This document shows, one piece after another, positions 32,115-43,969 of a DNA stretch of 64,000 bases. Under the pieces are notes generated by a model. The model ran no database searches, was not told the DNA's origin, and saw only the letters and a program-made list of their open reading frames with translations. Numbering within the stretch: position 1 is the stretch's first letter; every line of letters begins with the position of its first letter. Location of the stretch: contig NZ_VCNL01000009.1 in assembly GCF_007671685.1 (NCBI RefSeq), positions 1-64,000 of the forward strand, read 5' to 3'. The position numbers and the translations under genes were made by a program. Source of the stretch: Halorubrum salsamenti. Lineage in GTDB: Archaea > Halobacteriota > Halobacteria > Halobacteriales > Haloferacaceae.

Positions 32115-33710
32115 ATGACAACGCCCATGGTTCGATTTCTTCTCCGTCTAATTCGTATTCTTGGGACGTTCACCCCGTTCATCCTACGCTTTCTCCGTGA
32201 TCGGCATCGGTTTCTGATCGTCGGTGGGTCACGCACTGTGCCACGGGACCAGCACGAGCAGCGTGCCCGCCGTCTACGGGAGGCGATGCTCAACCTTGGG
32301 CCGACGTTCGTAAAGATCGGCCAAGTTCTCTCGACGCGCCCAGATCTCGTTCCGCAAGTGTACGCGGAGGAGTTCGCAGTGCTCCAAGATGCGATCCCGG
32401 CGGGTCCGTATCGAGAGATGATTCCGGCTCTCGCCGAAGACGTCGGGTATCACTCGTACGACGACTTCGATCCCGAACCCATCGCCGGCGGATCGCTAGC
32501 ACAGGTCTATCGGGCGACCTATCAGGGAAAACAGGTGGTCGTGAAAGTAAGACGCCCCGGAATCAAGGACCTCATCGAGACCGATCTGCGCATTATTCGT
32601 CGCCTCGTTCCCCTTGCACTGTTTCTCGCACCTGATCGGTTCAGTTTCTCACTCCGGAACATGGCGGACGACTTTGAGCGCATCATTCTGGAGGAACTGG
32701 ACTTCGAGCGAGAGGCCCAGATGATGGAGGAGATTCGGGAAAATTTCGCTGCCGACGAGAATGAGACCGTTACGATCCCACGCGTATTTCGTGACGTCTG
32801 CTCCGAACGTGTCCTCACTATGGAGTACGCCGAGGGAACGAAGGTTACTGACCTCGAGGAACTCGAAGCGAAGGGCTACGATCCGGAGAACGTCGCTCGA
32901 CGAGTGGCGAATGCCTACTTCACGATGGGACTCGACCACGGTGTGTACCACGGCGATCCTCATCCTGGTAATATCGCCGTCGACAACGACGGCCGCATCG
33001 TCTTCTATGACTTCGGGATGAGCGGTCGGTTCACGCCGGCGATGCAAGCGAGCGTGATTAACCTCTATCTGGCCGCTGTCAATCGGGATGTCGACGCAAT
33101 CATTGACGAACTTGTCGCCCTTGGTGCACTCGATCCCGACGCCGACAGGGCCGCCGTCGGTCACGTTCTCGAGTTAGTTATCGATGACCTCGAAGGGGGT
33201 GGTGACGTGAACTGGCAGCAGATAATCGACGTGGTCGTCGGAATGCTCCGAGAGTTTCCGTTTCGTATCCCGCCAGACGTGATGTTAGTCATTCGGGTGG
33301 GATCGATCGGTGAAGGCGTTCTCAGACAGCTCGATCCCGAGTTCGATATCCTCGCAGCTGCGCAGGCGTTCCTCCGCGAACACGGCTTCCTCCAGCGAGC
33401 AGCCCGGATGAAACTTGCCGAAGCTCGGTCCGACATGGAAACCTCCCTCTGGGCCCTCCTCCGGCTACCCACGAAATTGGATCGTGAACTGGACGCACGA
33501 GAACAGGAACGCACAGTGATACCTCAGGAGATCGCACAGAGCCAACGACGGCAGACTCGTTCGATCGGGTACGCCATCCTCGCAGGAGGAACATTTGTAG
33601 CGAGTGGTCTCGCATTATCCGTAAGTCAGATCTCTGCTACTGTTGGGGTCGTCGTCGCACTCGGCTTCACCATTTTATTCATTCATTCATCAAGGCAACA
33701 GCGTCGATAA
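32115..33710 (+). CDS. UbiB/ABC1 (ADCK)-family atypical kinase
   Basis: This 531-residue protein belongs to the UbiB/ABC1 family of atypical protein-kinase-like ATPases linked to isoprenoid quinone synthesis. It shows the KxGQ signature (LGPTFVKIGQVLSTRPDLVP near residue 70), the Ala-rich loop AGGSLAQVYRA near 130, the lysine in VVVKVRRPG, the catalytic YHGDPHPGNI near 285 and the metal motif VFYDFGMSG. Two C-terminal helices (YAILAGGTFVASGLALSV and VGVVVALGFTILFI) anchor it in the membrane. The ATG at 32115 was chosen because upstream frames overlap the divergent YHS promoter. Confidence 0.92.
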   Translation: MTTPMVRFLLRLIRILGTFTPFILRFLRDRHRFLIVGGSRTVPRDQHEQRARRLREAMLNLGPTFVKIGQVLSTRPDLVPQVYAEEFAVLQDAIPAGPYREMIPALAEDVGYHSYDDFDPEPIAGGSLAQVYRATYQGKQVVVKVRRPGIKDLIETDLRIIRRLVPLALFLAPDRFSFSLRNMADDFERIILEELDFEREAQMMEEIRENFAADENETVTIPRVFRDVCSERVLTMEYAEGTKVTDLEELEAKGYDPENVARRVANAYFTMGLDHGVYHGDPHPGNIAVDNDGRIVFYDFGMSGRFTPAMQASVINLYLAAVNRDVDAIIDELVALGALDPDADRAAVGHVLELVIDDLEGGGDVNWQQIIDVVVGMLREFPFRIPPDVMLVIRVGSIGEGVLRQLDPEFDILAAAQAFLREHGFLQRAARMKLAEARSDMETSLWALLRLPTKLDRELDAREQERTVIPQEIAQSQRRQTRSIGYAILAGGTFVASGLALSVSQISATVGVVVALGFTILFIHSSRQQRR

Positions 33711-33782
33711 CTGATATCTCGAATACGGAGTACCTCCACGACGCCTCAAACTATTTTGTGGCGTCTATGCGAAGTACCTGAT

Positions 33783-34511
33783 ATGCTCAAAGATAAAGTT
33801 GCGATCATCACTGGTGGTGCAACCGGGATCGGCAAAGCAATTGCTTCGAAGTACATTGATTACGGAGCCGAAGTCGTTATCGCAGGTCGCACGGAAGAAA
33901 CCGGCCGAGAGACTGCCGAAGAACTCGGCTGTGAATTCCACCAATGTGACGTCACGGAGTATGAGCAGGTAGAGACCCTCGTCAACAGTACGGTTGACGA
34001 ATACGGACAGCTTGACGCAATCGTAAACAACGCTGGAATTGGCCAAGTAGGGTCCATCGAAGAAATGTCGCTCGAAGAGTGGGATACGGTCATTCAAATT
34101 AATCTCACGGGGGTTATGTACGGCTCGCGGGCGGCGATCCCGTATCTCAAAGACAGTGAGGGGTGCATCATTAATGTCGCGTCGATTTATGGCCTCGTTG
34201 GTGGTCCTGGATCACCTGCCTATTCGGCAGCAAAAGGTGGTGTCGTGAATTTCACACGAGAGCTCGCCATCGACTACGCCACAGAAGGGATACGTGTCAA
34301 TAGTATCTGCCCTGGATTCGTTGAAACGCCGATGACAGACGACTACCTCGACCAGGAACAGTTCTACGAGTTCGTCCGAGACGAGACACCCATGCAGCGA
34401 GTGGCCGAACCCGAGGAGATCGGCGGCATTGCGATGTTTCTCGCCTCTGATGAGGCGACGTACATCACAGGCACAAACATTCCTGTCGACGGAGGCTGGA
34501 CTGCCCACTAG
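33783..34511 (+). CDS. Short-chain dehydrogenase/reductase
   Basis: This 242-residue classical SDR has all the family marks: cofactor loop TGGATGIGKA near residue 10, the Asp of CDVTE, NNAG near 83, the catalytic Ser in INVASIYG near 133, YSAAKGG near 148 and the motif SICPGFVETPMTDDY. The end (GTNIPVDGGWTAH) is complete. The residue after strand two (AGRTEE) suggests NADP preference. The substrate is unknown. The ATG at 33783 gives the standard start MLKDKVAIITGG. A stem-loop follows about 60 bp after the stop. Confidence 0.92.
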   Translation: MLKDKVAIITGGATGIGKAIASKYIDYGAEVVIAGRTEETGRETAEELGCEFHQCDVTEYEQVETLVNSTVDEYGQLDAIVNNAGIGQVGSIEEMSLEEWDTVIQINLTGVMYGSRAAIPYLKDSEGCIINVASIYGLVGGPGSPAYSAAKGGVVNFTRELAIDYATEGIRVNSICPGFVETPMTDDYLDQEQFYEFVRDETPMQRVAEPEEIGGIAMFLASDEATYITGTNIPVDGGWTAH

Positions 34512-34568
34512 TAACTACGGTCGCACATTCACCACACTTGGTTCCAACATTACGCGGGAGACCAGTCG

Positions 34569-34598
34569 GATAGTAGCAGCGCAAAACGTGCTACTATC
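34569..34598 (+). terminator. Perfect 10-bp stem-loop after the SDR gene
   Basis: GATAGTAGCA (34569-34578) and TGCTACTATC (34589-34598) are perfect complements around a 10-nt loop, 58 bp after the dehydrogenase stop and 92 bp before the CBS gene. It may act as an RNA hairpin ending the first transcript, or as an operator for the CBS gene. There is no T-run. Confidence 0.4.
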
Positions 34599-34690
34599 TA
34601 CCGAAGGCAAGCACCGTAACTCCCTGAGATGCTTCTATGAAGTGAGGAACTGCCGCCATATTATTTAGTCTCTCTAACCAATCCCCCAGT

Positions 34691-35191
34691 GTGGAACAGA
34701 ATCGATCCGATCTCACACTACGTGTTGGGAGTATCGCCGACGAGTCAGTTGGTCGCGTTATTCCGGATACGTCGGTAGCAGAGGTCGCCCAAACGATGGT
34801 CGCCCAAACCAAATGTGCCCGCTACGTCGTTGTGGAAGAAAACGACCAGCTCGTGGGCATCATTACAGATCGAGATTTGATTGGCGCGCTCCTCACGCCA
34901 GATAGTGAGTTCAACGTTCTCGCAACGGATCAGAGCGAATCCAACATAACCGCCGGAGATGTGATGACCTCCGACCCCCTCACCGTAACGCCTGAGGCGG
35001 AGGTACCGAGGGTACTGCGACAAATGAACGAGGCGGCTGCCCGCCATGTTCCCGTTGTCGAAGATGGCTCAGTTGTGGGGATCGTCACCCTTGACGATCT
35101 CATCACTCACCTCGCGGGAGAAGCTGCCCATGTCTCCGCACAGATGGACAATCTCTCCGGGATCATCCGGTCAGAGTCCCAGAGAAAGTAA
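34691..35191 (+). CDS. Two-CBS-domain protein
   Basis: This 166-residue protein has two CBS domains that together form a Bateman module. CBS1 covers about residues 8-75 (SVGRVIPDTSVAEVAQTMVAQTKCARYVVVEE, ending GIITDRDLIGAL). CBS2 covers 85-145 (AGDVMTSDPLTVTPEAEVPRVLRQM, ending VGIVTLDDLITHL). Such modules bind adenosine nucleotides and regulate partner enzymes or transporters. No effector domain is fused. It starts with GTG at 34691. The adenylate kinase gene follows 58 bp downstream. Confidence 0.9.
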   Translation: MEQNRSDLTLRVGSIADESVGRVIPDTSVAEVAQTMVAQTKCARYVVVEENDQLVGIITDRDLIGALLTPDSEFNVLATDQSESNITAGDVMTSDPLTVTPEAEVPRVLRQMNEAAARHVPVVEDGSVVGIVTLDDLITHLAGEAAHVSAQMDNLSGIIRSESQRK

Positions 35192-35249
35192 CCCCGCATC
35201 TGAGACTCTCGATACGTGTCTTTTTCGTGACTGACATCAAAAGAGAGAC

Positions 35250-35885
35250 ATGGCCGAACCACGGATTCTAATCCTCGGTGGACCAGGCGCAGGAAAGGGG
35301 ACGCAGAGTAGAAAGGCTTCTGAGGAGTTTAATATAAAGCATATCACTACCGGGGAGCTCCTTCGGGCAAATAAGGACAGGGATATTTCAGAATTTGAAT
35401 CAGAGTATGATGTCCCGCGCACATATATGGATCAAGGTGAGCTTGTTCCGGACGAGGTTGTCACTCTGCTCGTTAAAGAGGCTCTATCGCAAGTCAATGG
35501 CTTTGTTCTGGATGGGTATCCCCGCAACGTAGAACAGGCTGAGGAACTCAATAATATGACCGACGTTGACGTTATTCTATATCTTGACGTAGACGAGGAG
35601 GAACTTGTTCAACGACTCACGGGTCGCCGTATAGACCCAAAAACAGGGGACACTTATCATATAGAATACAGTCCGCCTGAAGATCCTGAAGTTGAAAGAC
35701 GACTTGAGCAGCGGGATGACGATACCGAGGAGACAGTCCGTGAACGTCTACGTGTATTTCGTGAGACCACTGAACCAGTTATTGAATACTACGAAGAACG
35801 AGGCCAACTGGAACGTGTCGACGGAAAACAGTCTCCTGATGAAGTCTGGGTTGACGTAAGGAAAGCGGTTGAAAACGCGCAATAG
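35250..35885 (+). CDS. adk: Adenylate kinase
   Basis: This 211-residue enzyme interconverts AMP, ADP and ATP. It has the P-loop GGPGAGKGTQ (residues 10-19), the AMP-binding ITTGELLRA and GYPRN segments, and the LID arginines in RLTGRRIDPKTGDTYH and RRLEQRDDD. The LID lacks zinc cysteines. Its codon usage is visibly more AT-rich than that of its neighbours (runs such as TTTAATATAAAGC), a sign of recent transfer. Haloarchaea normally have a chromosomal adk, so this may be an extra copy; that cannot be checked here. Confidence 0.93.
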   Translation: MAEPRILILGGPGAGKGTQSRKASEEFNIKHITTGELLRANKDRDISEFESEYDVPRTYMDQGELVPDEVVTLLVKEALSQVNGFVLDGYPRNVEQAEELNNMTDVDVILYLDVDEEELVQRLTGRRIDPKTGDTYHIEYSPPEDPEVERRLEQRDDDTEETVRERLRVFRETTEPVIEYYEERGQLERVDGKQSPDEVWVDVRKAVENAQ

Positions 35886-36144
35886 GTCGCGAAAAAGTTG
35901 GGGTGAGCGTTACTATACCGGGCATCACCTAGCAGATCTGTACAGTTTACACACTGGTACCCGGCGAGTCTGTAGTTGAGAGGGCACGATCTTGCTGAGG
36001 TGATCTCGACGATGTTCGATAAAAGCCGACCATCATACCGTACGAATTAGAACTTGGAACGGTTATTGGCCGAAGAACGAGCCAGTAGGCAATTATGGGG
36101 GGTTCTCCGAACCGATGAAGAGCCTGTCAGCAGACGCTGGCCCG

Positions 36145-37245
36145 TCAAGAGAGCGGATCTCGTCCTTCATACTCACCGCTCTCACCATATTCCGGCCGCT
36201 GGAAACCACCCTCACGGTAGACATCGAACTCACCCCGCTCGATGTCGTCCCGGATGATGTCTGCGGTCGTTTCGTCGACGCTCACGAAGTGACACAGCGG
36301 ATGCCCCGGGTACGCGACTGCGTTCTCGAGTACACCGACGACGAGGCCAGTTGACGGTGCACGAACGACTTCGACCTCATCTTTGAAGTGATCGGAGATA
36401 GTGAACAGCTGCTCCCCGTCCTCGACGAGCGGCTGTGGGCCCCACTTCATATCGACGAGTCCGCCGGTGGCAGCACGAAGCCACGTCTTCTCACCGTCGC
36501 GTGCGACCACACGCGTCCACCCAGGCCAAGAGACCGGCCGGTCTGGCAGAACCTCATGTTCAGCGAGGACACTCGCCACGCAGTGAAGGGCGCGTTCGAG
36601 ATGCGTCGATTGGAACCGGTGGGCGCGCCCCATCTCCACAGTTACGGTCGGAACCCCCGTCTTCGATGCTGCCTTTCGGAGCGTCCCGTTTGAGCCTTCA
36701 CCGTCGAGAATCACGCTCGTTCCGAATGCACGGGCGATGCGTTCGACGTCAGAGTCGCGCATATCTGCCCGAACGTGATACATCGTCGTCCTGTTGCGCG
36801 TCGAGGTGTGGAAATCCAGCCCTAGGTCGCACTTCGAGACGAATTCCTCGAAGATAGTATGGGCGAGACGTTTCGCCATCGTTCCCTGTGGATTCCCGGG
36901 GAACGACCGGTTGAGGTCCTCGTCATAGATCGGGATGTAGCGCTGTTGGGCCATGAATCCCGGGACGTTCAGTACGTGGAGGCAGACGAGTGCCCCGTGG
37001 ATGTCCGGGGGACCGTAGGTTTCTGCGACCTCTTGGACGATCTTGATGCCGTTCAGTTCGTCGCCGTGCACGGCAGCACTGAGGAACACCGCCGGGCCAT
37101 CATTCTCTCCGTTGACGACCGTGACCGGAATGTCGATCGGGTCGCCGTGGAAACTCGTTCCCACCGAATAGCGGAACTGGCGCTTCTCTCCGGGTGAGAT
37201 GGTTCGGCCGCCGACCTCAATCGGTTGTGTCGCGGATCCAGTCAT
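36145..37245 (-). CDS. Succinylglutamate desuccinylase/aspartoacylase-family (M14-like) protein
   Basis: This 366-residue zinc hydrolase family protein has the metal motif VHGDELNGI near residue 58 (His and Glu ligands), the third ligand in LGLDFHTSTRNR near 135 and the catalytic Glu in VTVEMGRAHRF near 200. The C-terminal domain (TGGLVDMKWGPQPLVEDGEQLF) is the usual beta barrel. Members remove acyl groups from amino acids; the substrate here is unknown. Its stop side is free, and its start overlaps the methyltransferase gene upstream by 4 bases (ATGA), indicating an operon. Confidence 0.88.
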   Translation of the reverse strand: MTGSATQPIEVGGRTISPGEKRQFRYSVGTSFHGDPIDIPVTVVNGENDGPAVFLSAAVHGDELNGIKIVQEVAETYGPPDIHGALVCLHVLNVPGFMAQQRYIPIYDEDLNRSFPGNPQGTMAKRLAHTIFEEFVSKCDLGLDFHTSTRNRTTMYHVRADMRDSDVERIARAFGTSVILDGEGSNGTLRKAASKTGVPTVTVEMGRAHRFQSTHLERALHCVASVLAEHEVLPDRPVSWPGWTRVVARDGEKTWLRAATGGLVDMKWGPQPLVEDGEQLFTISDHFKDEVEVVRAPSTGLVVGVLENAVAYPGHPLCHFVSVDETTADIIRDDIERGEFDVYREGGFQRPEYGESGEYEGRDPLS

Positions 37246-37859
37246 TGAGAATCACTCTCGGACTGCTCTGAATGTGTCTGCGCTGCACGTCTACTGGGTT
37301 TACCAAGGAATCGTGGAATCGCCTCGCAGTATGACTCATATTCGCCCCCGTACTGCTCGCGGAGCCACGGCTCTTCGGCGAGTGGTGCGAGCAGGAACCA
37401 CAGGATTCCACCGATAACGAGAATGACCGTTTGAATCGAACCTGCGAGGAGGCCTCCGCTGGCGAGCATGGTGATGAACCCCACATACTGTGGATTGCGA
37501 GAGAAGCGATACGGTCCCTCAGTTTGAAGGTGGCCTTCGAGACCACTGCTCTCCCAGAATCCGAGTGTCCACATCGCCCAGATAGACAGCGTTGTGCCTG
37601 CTACGAAAACAAGCACACAGACGAGTTGCACCACCACCGGTGGTTTGTACCAGTGCCACCAGTCGAGGTATGCAATGCCGACCAGACCCACGACGTATAG
37701 CGTCCAGGCGGTCCAGCTGACCCAGAACGTCCAGTTCCGCGTCCCGTGCGGCCAGAACCGGAATGTCGGACTGACGATGGTGGCAAGGAGGCCACCCAGT
37801 AGGAGTCCCCCGGATAGGAGACCGACGCTGAACCACACCGGTGACGTATCGAATGGCAT
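37242..37859 (-). CDS. Isoprenylcysteine-carboxyl-methyltransferase-like membrane protein
   Basis: This 205-residue membrane protein has about five helices and the C-terminal ICMT/PEMT signature: LEGHLQTEGPYRFSRNPQYVGFITMLA, then WLREQYGGEYESYCEAIPRFL. Such proteins methylate small or membrane-linked substrates with S-adenosylmethionine. A second, different member of the family is encoded at 52.7 kb. The ATG at 37859 is preferred; a GTG at 37868 is possible and would overlap the copper ATPase stop as GTGA. It lies between the copper ATPase and the desuccinylase-like gene. Confidence 0.85.
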   Translation of the reverse strand: MPFDTSPVWFSVGLLSGGLLLGGLLATIVSPTFRFWPHGTRNWTFWVSWTAWTLYVVGLVGIAYLDWWHWYKPPVVVQLVCVLVFVAGTTLSIWAMWTLGFWESSGLEGHLQTEGPYRFSRNPQYVGFITMLASGGLLAGSIQTVILVIGGILWFLLAPLAEEPWLREQYGGEYESYCEAIPRFLGKPSRRAAQTHSEQSESDSQ

Positions 37860-37864
37860 GGCGA

Positions 37865-39985
<2,121 letters not shown>

Positions 39986-40106
39986 AGATTGGTGTTGAGG
40001 CCGTTCGTTATAATTCTGTCCGAGCTCCGATACTCCGCGCGACTTCTGGAAATCGGAGTTGAATAAGAACGGTGGGATGTTCGTCAGCGGACGTTCCGGG
40101 GGGTTC

Positions 40107-40304
40107 TCAGGCAGATGCCGTGTATCCAGCGTCCTCCACGGCCTGAACCAGTTCCGTGACGTTCACGTCTCCATCGACGCTCGCTTGTTCGGTTTCGCGG
40201 TCGGCGGTCGCGTCGGTCACACCGCTCACTTCTCGAAGCGCGTCTTCGACTGTCTGTTCACAGTGGCCGCAGGTCATGCCTTCGACGGTGATCGTCTGCG
40301 TCAT
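40107..40304 (-). CDS. copZ: CopZ-type copper chaperone
   Basis: This 65-residue protein is a single HMA domain with the metal motif MTCGHC (C12 and C15) and the ferredoxin-like fold pattern [19 protein letters not shown] and later [14 protein letters not shown]. It should bind Cu(I) and pass it to CopA or the regulator. It is divergent from the AsnC-TRASH gene, with a shared 132-bp promoter region. The CopB gene lies further along on the same strand. Confidence 0.93.
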   Translation of the reverse strand: MTQTITVEGMTCGHCEQTVEDALREVSGVTDATADRETEQASVDGDVNVTELVQAVEDAGYTASA

Positions 40305-40402
40305 ACAGCTATACGTATGAGATGCACGTCTTTGTCAGTTACTGCTTCGAATCCAAAGTCAATCCTGAAAATGAAATGGCATACGAAGCCCAACGCTGGG
40401 AA

Positions 40403-40412
40403 ACAATATTGT
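40403..40412 (+). promoter_or_regulatory. Palindrome ACAATATTGT at the copZ/regulator promoter
   Basis: This 10-bp palindrome lies 25-34 bp before the ATG of the AsnC-TRASH gene, where its TATA box is expected. It could be both core promoter and operator, giving autoregulation. The copZ start is about 100 bp away on the other side. Confidence 0.4.
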
Positions 40413-40436
40413 AATTCGAGATACCTACAGATAGAT

Positions 40437-41027
40437 ATGCGTGATTTAGATGAGACTGACATGAAGATCCTCTCGCTACTGGCAGAGGACGCGCGACGTC
40501 CGTTCAGCAGCATCGGTGAGGAGGTGGATCTCTCTGGTCCGGCCGTATCAGACCGCGTGAAACGGTTAGAGGAATCCGACATCATCAACGGGTTCACGAT
40601 TGATGTCAACCGAGCCCAACTCCGAGCTGGTGTTCCGGTATTCATTCAGGCTGAGATTGGATCTGAGTCGCTGGAACCAGCCTGCAAGCAGGCCCGGGAG
40701 TCAGATGGTGTCGAACACGTCTTCACGACCTCTGAGGGGGATCTCTGGTTTTACGCACGTGTCGAAGCTCATAACGTTCGTCAGTGGATGAATGGACTCT
40801 TCGATGAGATCAATATAGCAGATTATACGGTCACGCTAATCGACGCAATGGAATGGACGCCATCCGTTGATGGTGCCGAGTTTGCGCTTACTTGTGCTGA
40901 ATGTAACAATACTGTCGATACTGAAGGAGAGACAACACGGATTGACGGCGAGGTTTATCACTTTTGTTGTCCATCTTGTCTCGCACGCTTCGAAGACCGC
41001 TATCAGCGACTCGAAGAAGGGGTGTAG
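40437..41027 (+). CDS. Lrp/AsnC-TRASH copper-responsive regulator
   Basis: This 196-residue protein has an N-terminal AsnC winged helix (MRDLDETDMKILSLLAEDARRPFSSIGEEVDLSGPAVSDRVKRL), a central RAM-like domain without the full amino-acid-binding pattern, and a C-terminal TRASH metal-binding motif: CAECNN near residue 153, then YHFCCPSCLARF. In Halobacterium salinarum a protein of this architecture controls the copper ATPase gene, so copper-dependent control of copA and copZ is expected here. The ATG at 40437 excludes a long unlikely N-terminal extension. Confidence 0.9.
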   Translation: MRDLDETDMKILSLLAEDARRPFSSIGEEVDLSGPAVSDRVKRLEESDIINGFTIDVNRAQLRAGVPVFIQAEIGSESLEPACKQARESDGVEHVFTTSEGDLWFYARVEAHNVRQWMNGLFDEINIADYTVTLIDAMEWTPSVDGAEFALTCAECNNTVDTEGETTRIDGEVYHFCCPSCLARFEDRYQRLEEGV

Positions 41028-41090
41028 TATCCTTTTAGATTCCAAACTTTTGTGGGTTCGATAACCACCCTCTCGAAACAGTAAATCGTG

Positions 41091-41117
41091 TAAATATAGA
41101 CCCCGTATAGTAATACG
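41091..41117 (+). promoter_or_regulatory. copA core promoter and overlapping palindrome
   Basis: TAAATATA at 41091-41098 lies 23-30 bp before the copA ATG (41121), the spacing for a leaderless transcript. CGTAT-AGTA-ATACG at 41104-41117 is an inverted repeat between the TATA box and the start, a position that suits a repressor site. Confidence 0.5.
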
Positions 41118-41120
41118 AGC

Positions 41121-43727
41121 ATGACAAGCCAAACAATACATCTTGACATTACGGGAATGTCCTGCGCCAACTGCTCGGCGACGATCCAGGACACTCTCGA
41201 ATCCCTTGAGGGGGTATCGGAGGCGGATGCAAACTTCGCCACCGATGAGGGGTCTGTTACCTACGATCCCGAGACAGTATCGCTTCACGAAATCTACGAC
41301 GCAATCGACGGGGCGGGCTACGGTGCAGTCTCGGAGACGGTAACGATTGCCATCTCCGATATGACGTGTGCCAACTGCGCCGAAACTAACGAAACTGCTC
41401 TCGAAAGTACACTCGGAGTCATTACCGCGGAGGTAAACTACGCGACTGACGAGGCACAGGTGACCTACAATCCGGCAGAGGTGTCTCTCGATGCGCTGTA
41501 CGATGCCATCGAAGACGCCGGCTATTCGCCAGTTCGCGAAGACAGTGGCGATGAGGGCTCGGGGCAGGATGCGCGTGATGCCGCCCGCCAGGCTGAGATA
41601 CGGAAACAGCTCAGGCTAACCCTTTTTGGGGCAGTATTATCAGTTCCACTGCTCTTCTTCCTCATCGACAGCTATCTTCTTGGTGGTGTGTTCGTCCCTG
41701 AAACCGTTTTCGGCGTGGAACTCGGCTGGGTCGAGTTCCTGCTCGCCACGCCGGTACAGGCGATCCTCGGCTGGCCGTTCTATAAGAACTCGTACAAGGC
41801 GATCGTGAAAAACGGCCGCGCCAATATGGACGTACTGATCGCGATCGGTTCAACAACCGCCTATCTATACTCTGTGGCAGTCCTATCTGAACTTATTGCA
41901 GGTGGGCTCTACTTCGACACGGCAGCCCTCATCCTCGTGTTCATTACGCTCGGTAACTATCTTGAAGCTCGGTCGAAGGGTCAAGCGGGCGAGGCCCTCC
42001 GGAAGCTCCTCGAAATGGAAGCCGAAACGGCGACCATTGTCCGTGAGGATGGTAGTGAAGAAGAGATTCCACTTGAAGAGGTCACAACGGGTGACCAGAT
42101 GAAAGTCCGCCCCGGTGAGAAGATCCCAACCGACGGGGTCGTCGTTGACGGCCAGTCCGCCGTCGACGAGTCGATGGTTACCGGTGAGTCTGTCCCTGTA
42201 GAAAAAGAGGAGGGAGATGAGGTCGTCGGCTCGACGATTAACGAGAACGGCGTTCTTCTCGTGGAGGCCACTAACGTCGGCGAAGATACCGCTCTCCAGC
42301 AAATCGTTCAGACCGTCAAGGAAGCACAATCGCGCCAGCCAGATATCCAGAATCTAGCAGACCGCATCTCGGCGTATTTCGTGCCGGCAGTTATCGCGAA
42401 CGCTATCCTCTGGAGCGTTATTTGGTTCCTGTTCCCGGAGGTGCTGGCTGGCTTCGTCGACTGGCTTCCGCTGTGGGGTCAAGTCGCTGGCGGCCCCGCC
42501 CCCGTCGGTGGGAGCGTTTCGGTCTTCGAGTTCGCGATTATTGTCTTCGCGTCCTCGATCCTCATCGCCTGTCCCTGTGCGCTCGGGCTGGCGACGCCCG
42601 CAGCCACCATGGTCGGGACGACTATCGGCGCTCAGAACGGCGTCCTGTTCAAGGGCGGTGACATCCTCGAACGCGCGAAAGACGTCGACACGGTCGTCTT
42701 CGACAAGACGGGCACCCTCACGAAGGGTGAAATGGAACTGACCGACGTGGTCGTCTTCGATAGCGATGGAAATGCGGTGACTGACGGTGGCGAGCCGACA
42801 CCGGATGGTGGACAGCTCAGCACTCGTGAACGTCTCTCTGAGAACGACGTGCTGCGGCTGGCGGCGACAGCCGAAAGCGGGAGCGAACACCCCCTCGCCC
42901 GCGCAATCGTCGAGGGGGCCGAAGAACGCGGGCTGGACGTGACTGAGCCCGATGACTTCGAGAACGTTCCTGGTCACGGGATCAAAGCGGTCGTTGGTGA
43001 CAGCGAGGTACTGGTCGGCAACCGCAAGTTGCTGCGAGACAACGACATCGACCCGTCTCCCGCCGAAGAGACGATGGAACGCCTCGAAAACGAGGGGAAG
43101 ACGGCGATGCTCGTCGCTTTCGAGGGCGAACTGGTTGGTGTAGTGGCTGACGCCGACACAATCAAAGAGAGCTCCAAGCAGGCCGTTACGGCCCTGCAAG
43201 AACGGGGCGTTGACGTGATGATGATTACGGGCGACAACGAACGAACTGCTCGTGCGGTCGCCAAACAGGTCGGTATCGATCCGGAGAATGTCCGTGCAGA
43301 GGTCCTTCCCGAGGACAAGTCCAACGCCGTCGACAGTATTCAGGACGAGGGTCGGCAGGCGATGATGGTCGGTGACGGCGTCAACGACGCGCCGGCGCTC
43401 GCGGTCGCACACGTCGGGACAGCCATCGGCTCCGGCACGGACGTCGCCATTGAGGCTGCGGACCTTACGCTGATGCGCGATGATCCGCTCGACGTGGTGA
43501 AGGCGATCCGGATCTCGGACGCGACACTCAAGAAGATCAAGCAGAACCTCGTGTGGGCGCTCGGCTACAACACGGCGATGATCCCGTTAGCATCGCTCGG
43601 CCTGCTCCAGCCCGTGCTCGCTGCAGCAGCAATGGCGTTCTCCAGCGTGTCGGTGCTGACGAACAGCTTGCTGTTCCGGCGGTACACCCCCGATCACGAC
43701 TACAAGCTCTTCGGTCGCCTCCGCTGA
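41121..43727 (+). CDS. copA: CopA-type Cu(I) P1B ATPase
   Basis: This 868-residue enzyme exports Cu(I). Two N-terminal HMA domains carry CANC at residues 15-18 and 83-86. The membrane site is CPC at 484-486 in [12 protein letters not shown], the phosphorylated Asp is D528 in [10 protein letters not shown], and the catalytic part ends with [20 protein letters not shown] and the helix [17 protein letters not shown]. All are standard for P1B-1 copper pumps. Together with the CopB-type pump, CopZ and the AsnC-TRASH regulator it forms a full copper-resistance set. A small DUF7123-like gene follows 17 bp later. Confidence 0.96.
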   Translation: MTSQTIHLDITGMSCANCSATIQDTLESLEGVSEADANFATDEGSVTYDPETVSLHEIYDAIDGAGYGAVSETVTIAISDMTCANCAETNETALESTLGVITAEVNYATDEAQVTYNPAEVSLDALYDAIEDAGYSPVREDSGDEGSGQDARDAARQAEIRKQLRLTLFGAVLSVPLLFFLIDSYLLGGVFVPETVFGVELGWVEFLLATPVQAILGWPFYKNSYKAIVKNGRANMDVLIAIGSTTAYLYSVAVLSELIAGGLYFDTAALILVFITLGNYLEARSKGQAGEALRKLLEMEAETATIVREDGSEEEIPLEEVTTGDQMKVRPGEKIPTDGVVVDGQSAVDESMVTGESVPVEKEEGDEVVGSTINENGVLLVEATNVGEDTALQQIVQTVKEAQSRQPDIQNLADRISAYFVPAVIANAILWSVIWFLFPEVLAGFVDWLPLWGQVAGGPAPVGGSVSVFEFAIIVFASSILIACPCALGLATPAATMVGTTIGAQNGVLFKGGDILERAKDVDTVVFDKTGTLTKGEMELTDVVVFDSDGNAVTDGGEPTPDGGQLSTRERLSENDVLRLAATAESGSEHPLARAIVEGAEERGLDVTEPDDFENVPGHGIKAVVGDSEVLVGNRKLLRDNDIDPSPAEETMERLENEGKTAMLVAFEGELVGVVADADTIKESSKQAVTALQERGVDVMMITGDNERTARAVAKQVGIDPENVRAEVLPEDKSNAVDSIQDEGRQAMMVGDGVNDAPALAVAHVGTAIGSGTDVAIEAADLTLMRDDPLDVVKAIRISDATLKKIKQNLVWALGYNTAMIPLASLGLLQPVLAAAAMAFSSVSVLTNSLLFRRYTPDHDYKLFGRLR

Positions 43728-43744
43728 ACGTCACCTCTATATCA

Positions 43745-43969
43745 ATGTCAAATATTTCCCGCCAAACGGTTCGGAGGTACCTCGTCGAGACAGCCAGTAG
43801 CGAACCGACATACCTCCGGGCTCGCGAGATCGCCGGCGACCTTGACGGATCGCCGAAGGCCGTTGCACAGTACCTCAGTCAACTTCAGGACGACCTCTCA
43901 AACGTCTCACTCGAACAGTGGGGGCGCTCGAAGAGTACGACGTGGCGATTGGAGGTGAACGAGTCGTGA
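43745..43969 (+). CDS. Small winged-helix protein (DUF7123-like)
   Basis: This 74-residue protein has a small helical DNA-binding-like fold (SRQTVRRYLVETASSEPTYLRAREIAGDLDGSPKAVAQYLSQL) followed by a short basic strand. Haloarchaeal members (DUF7123 from memory) are often encoded next to DUF63 genes, as here: its stop overlaps the next GTG start as GTGA. It may bind DNA or RNA. There is no known role. Confidence 0.75.
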   Translation: MSNISRQTVRRYLVETASSEPTYLRAREIAGDLDGSPKAVAQYLSQLQDDLSNVSLEQWGRSKSTTWRLEVNES

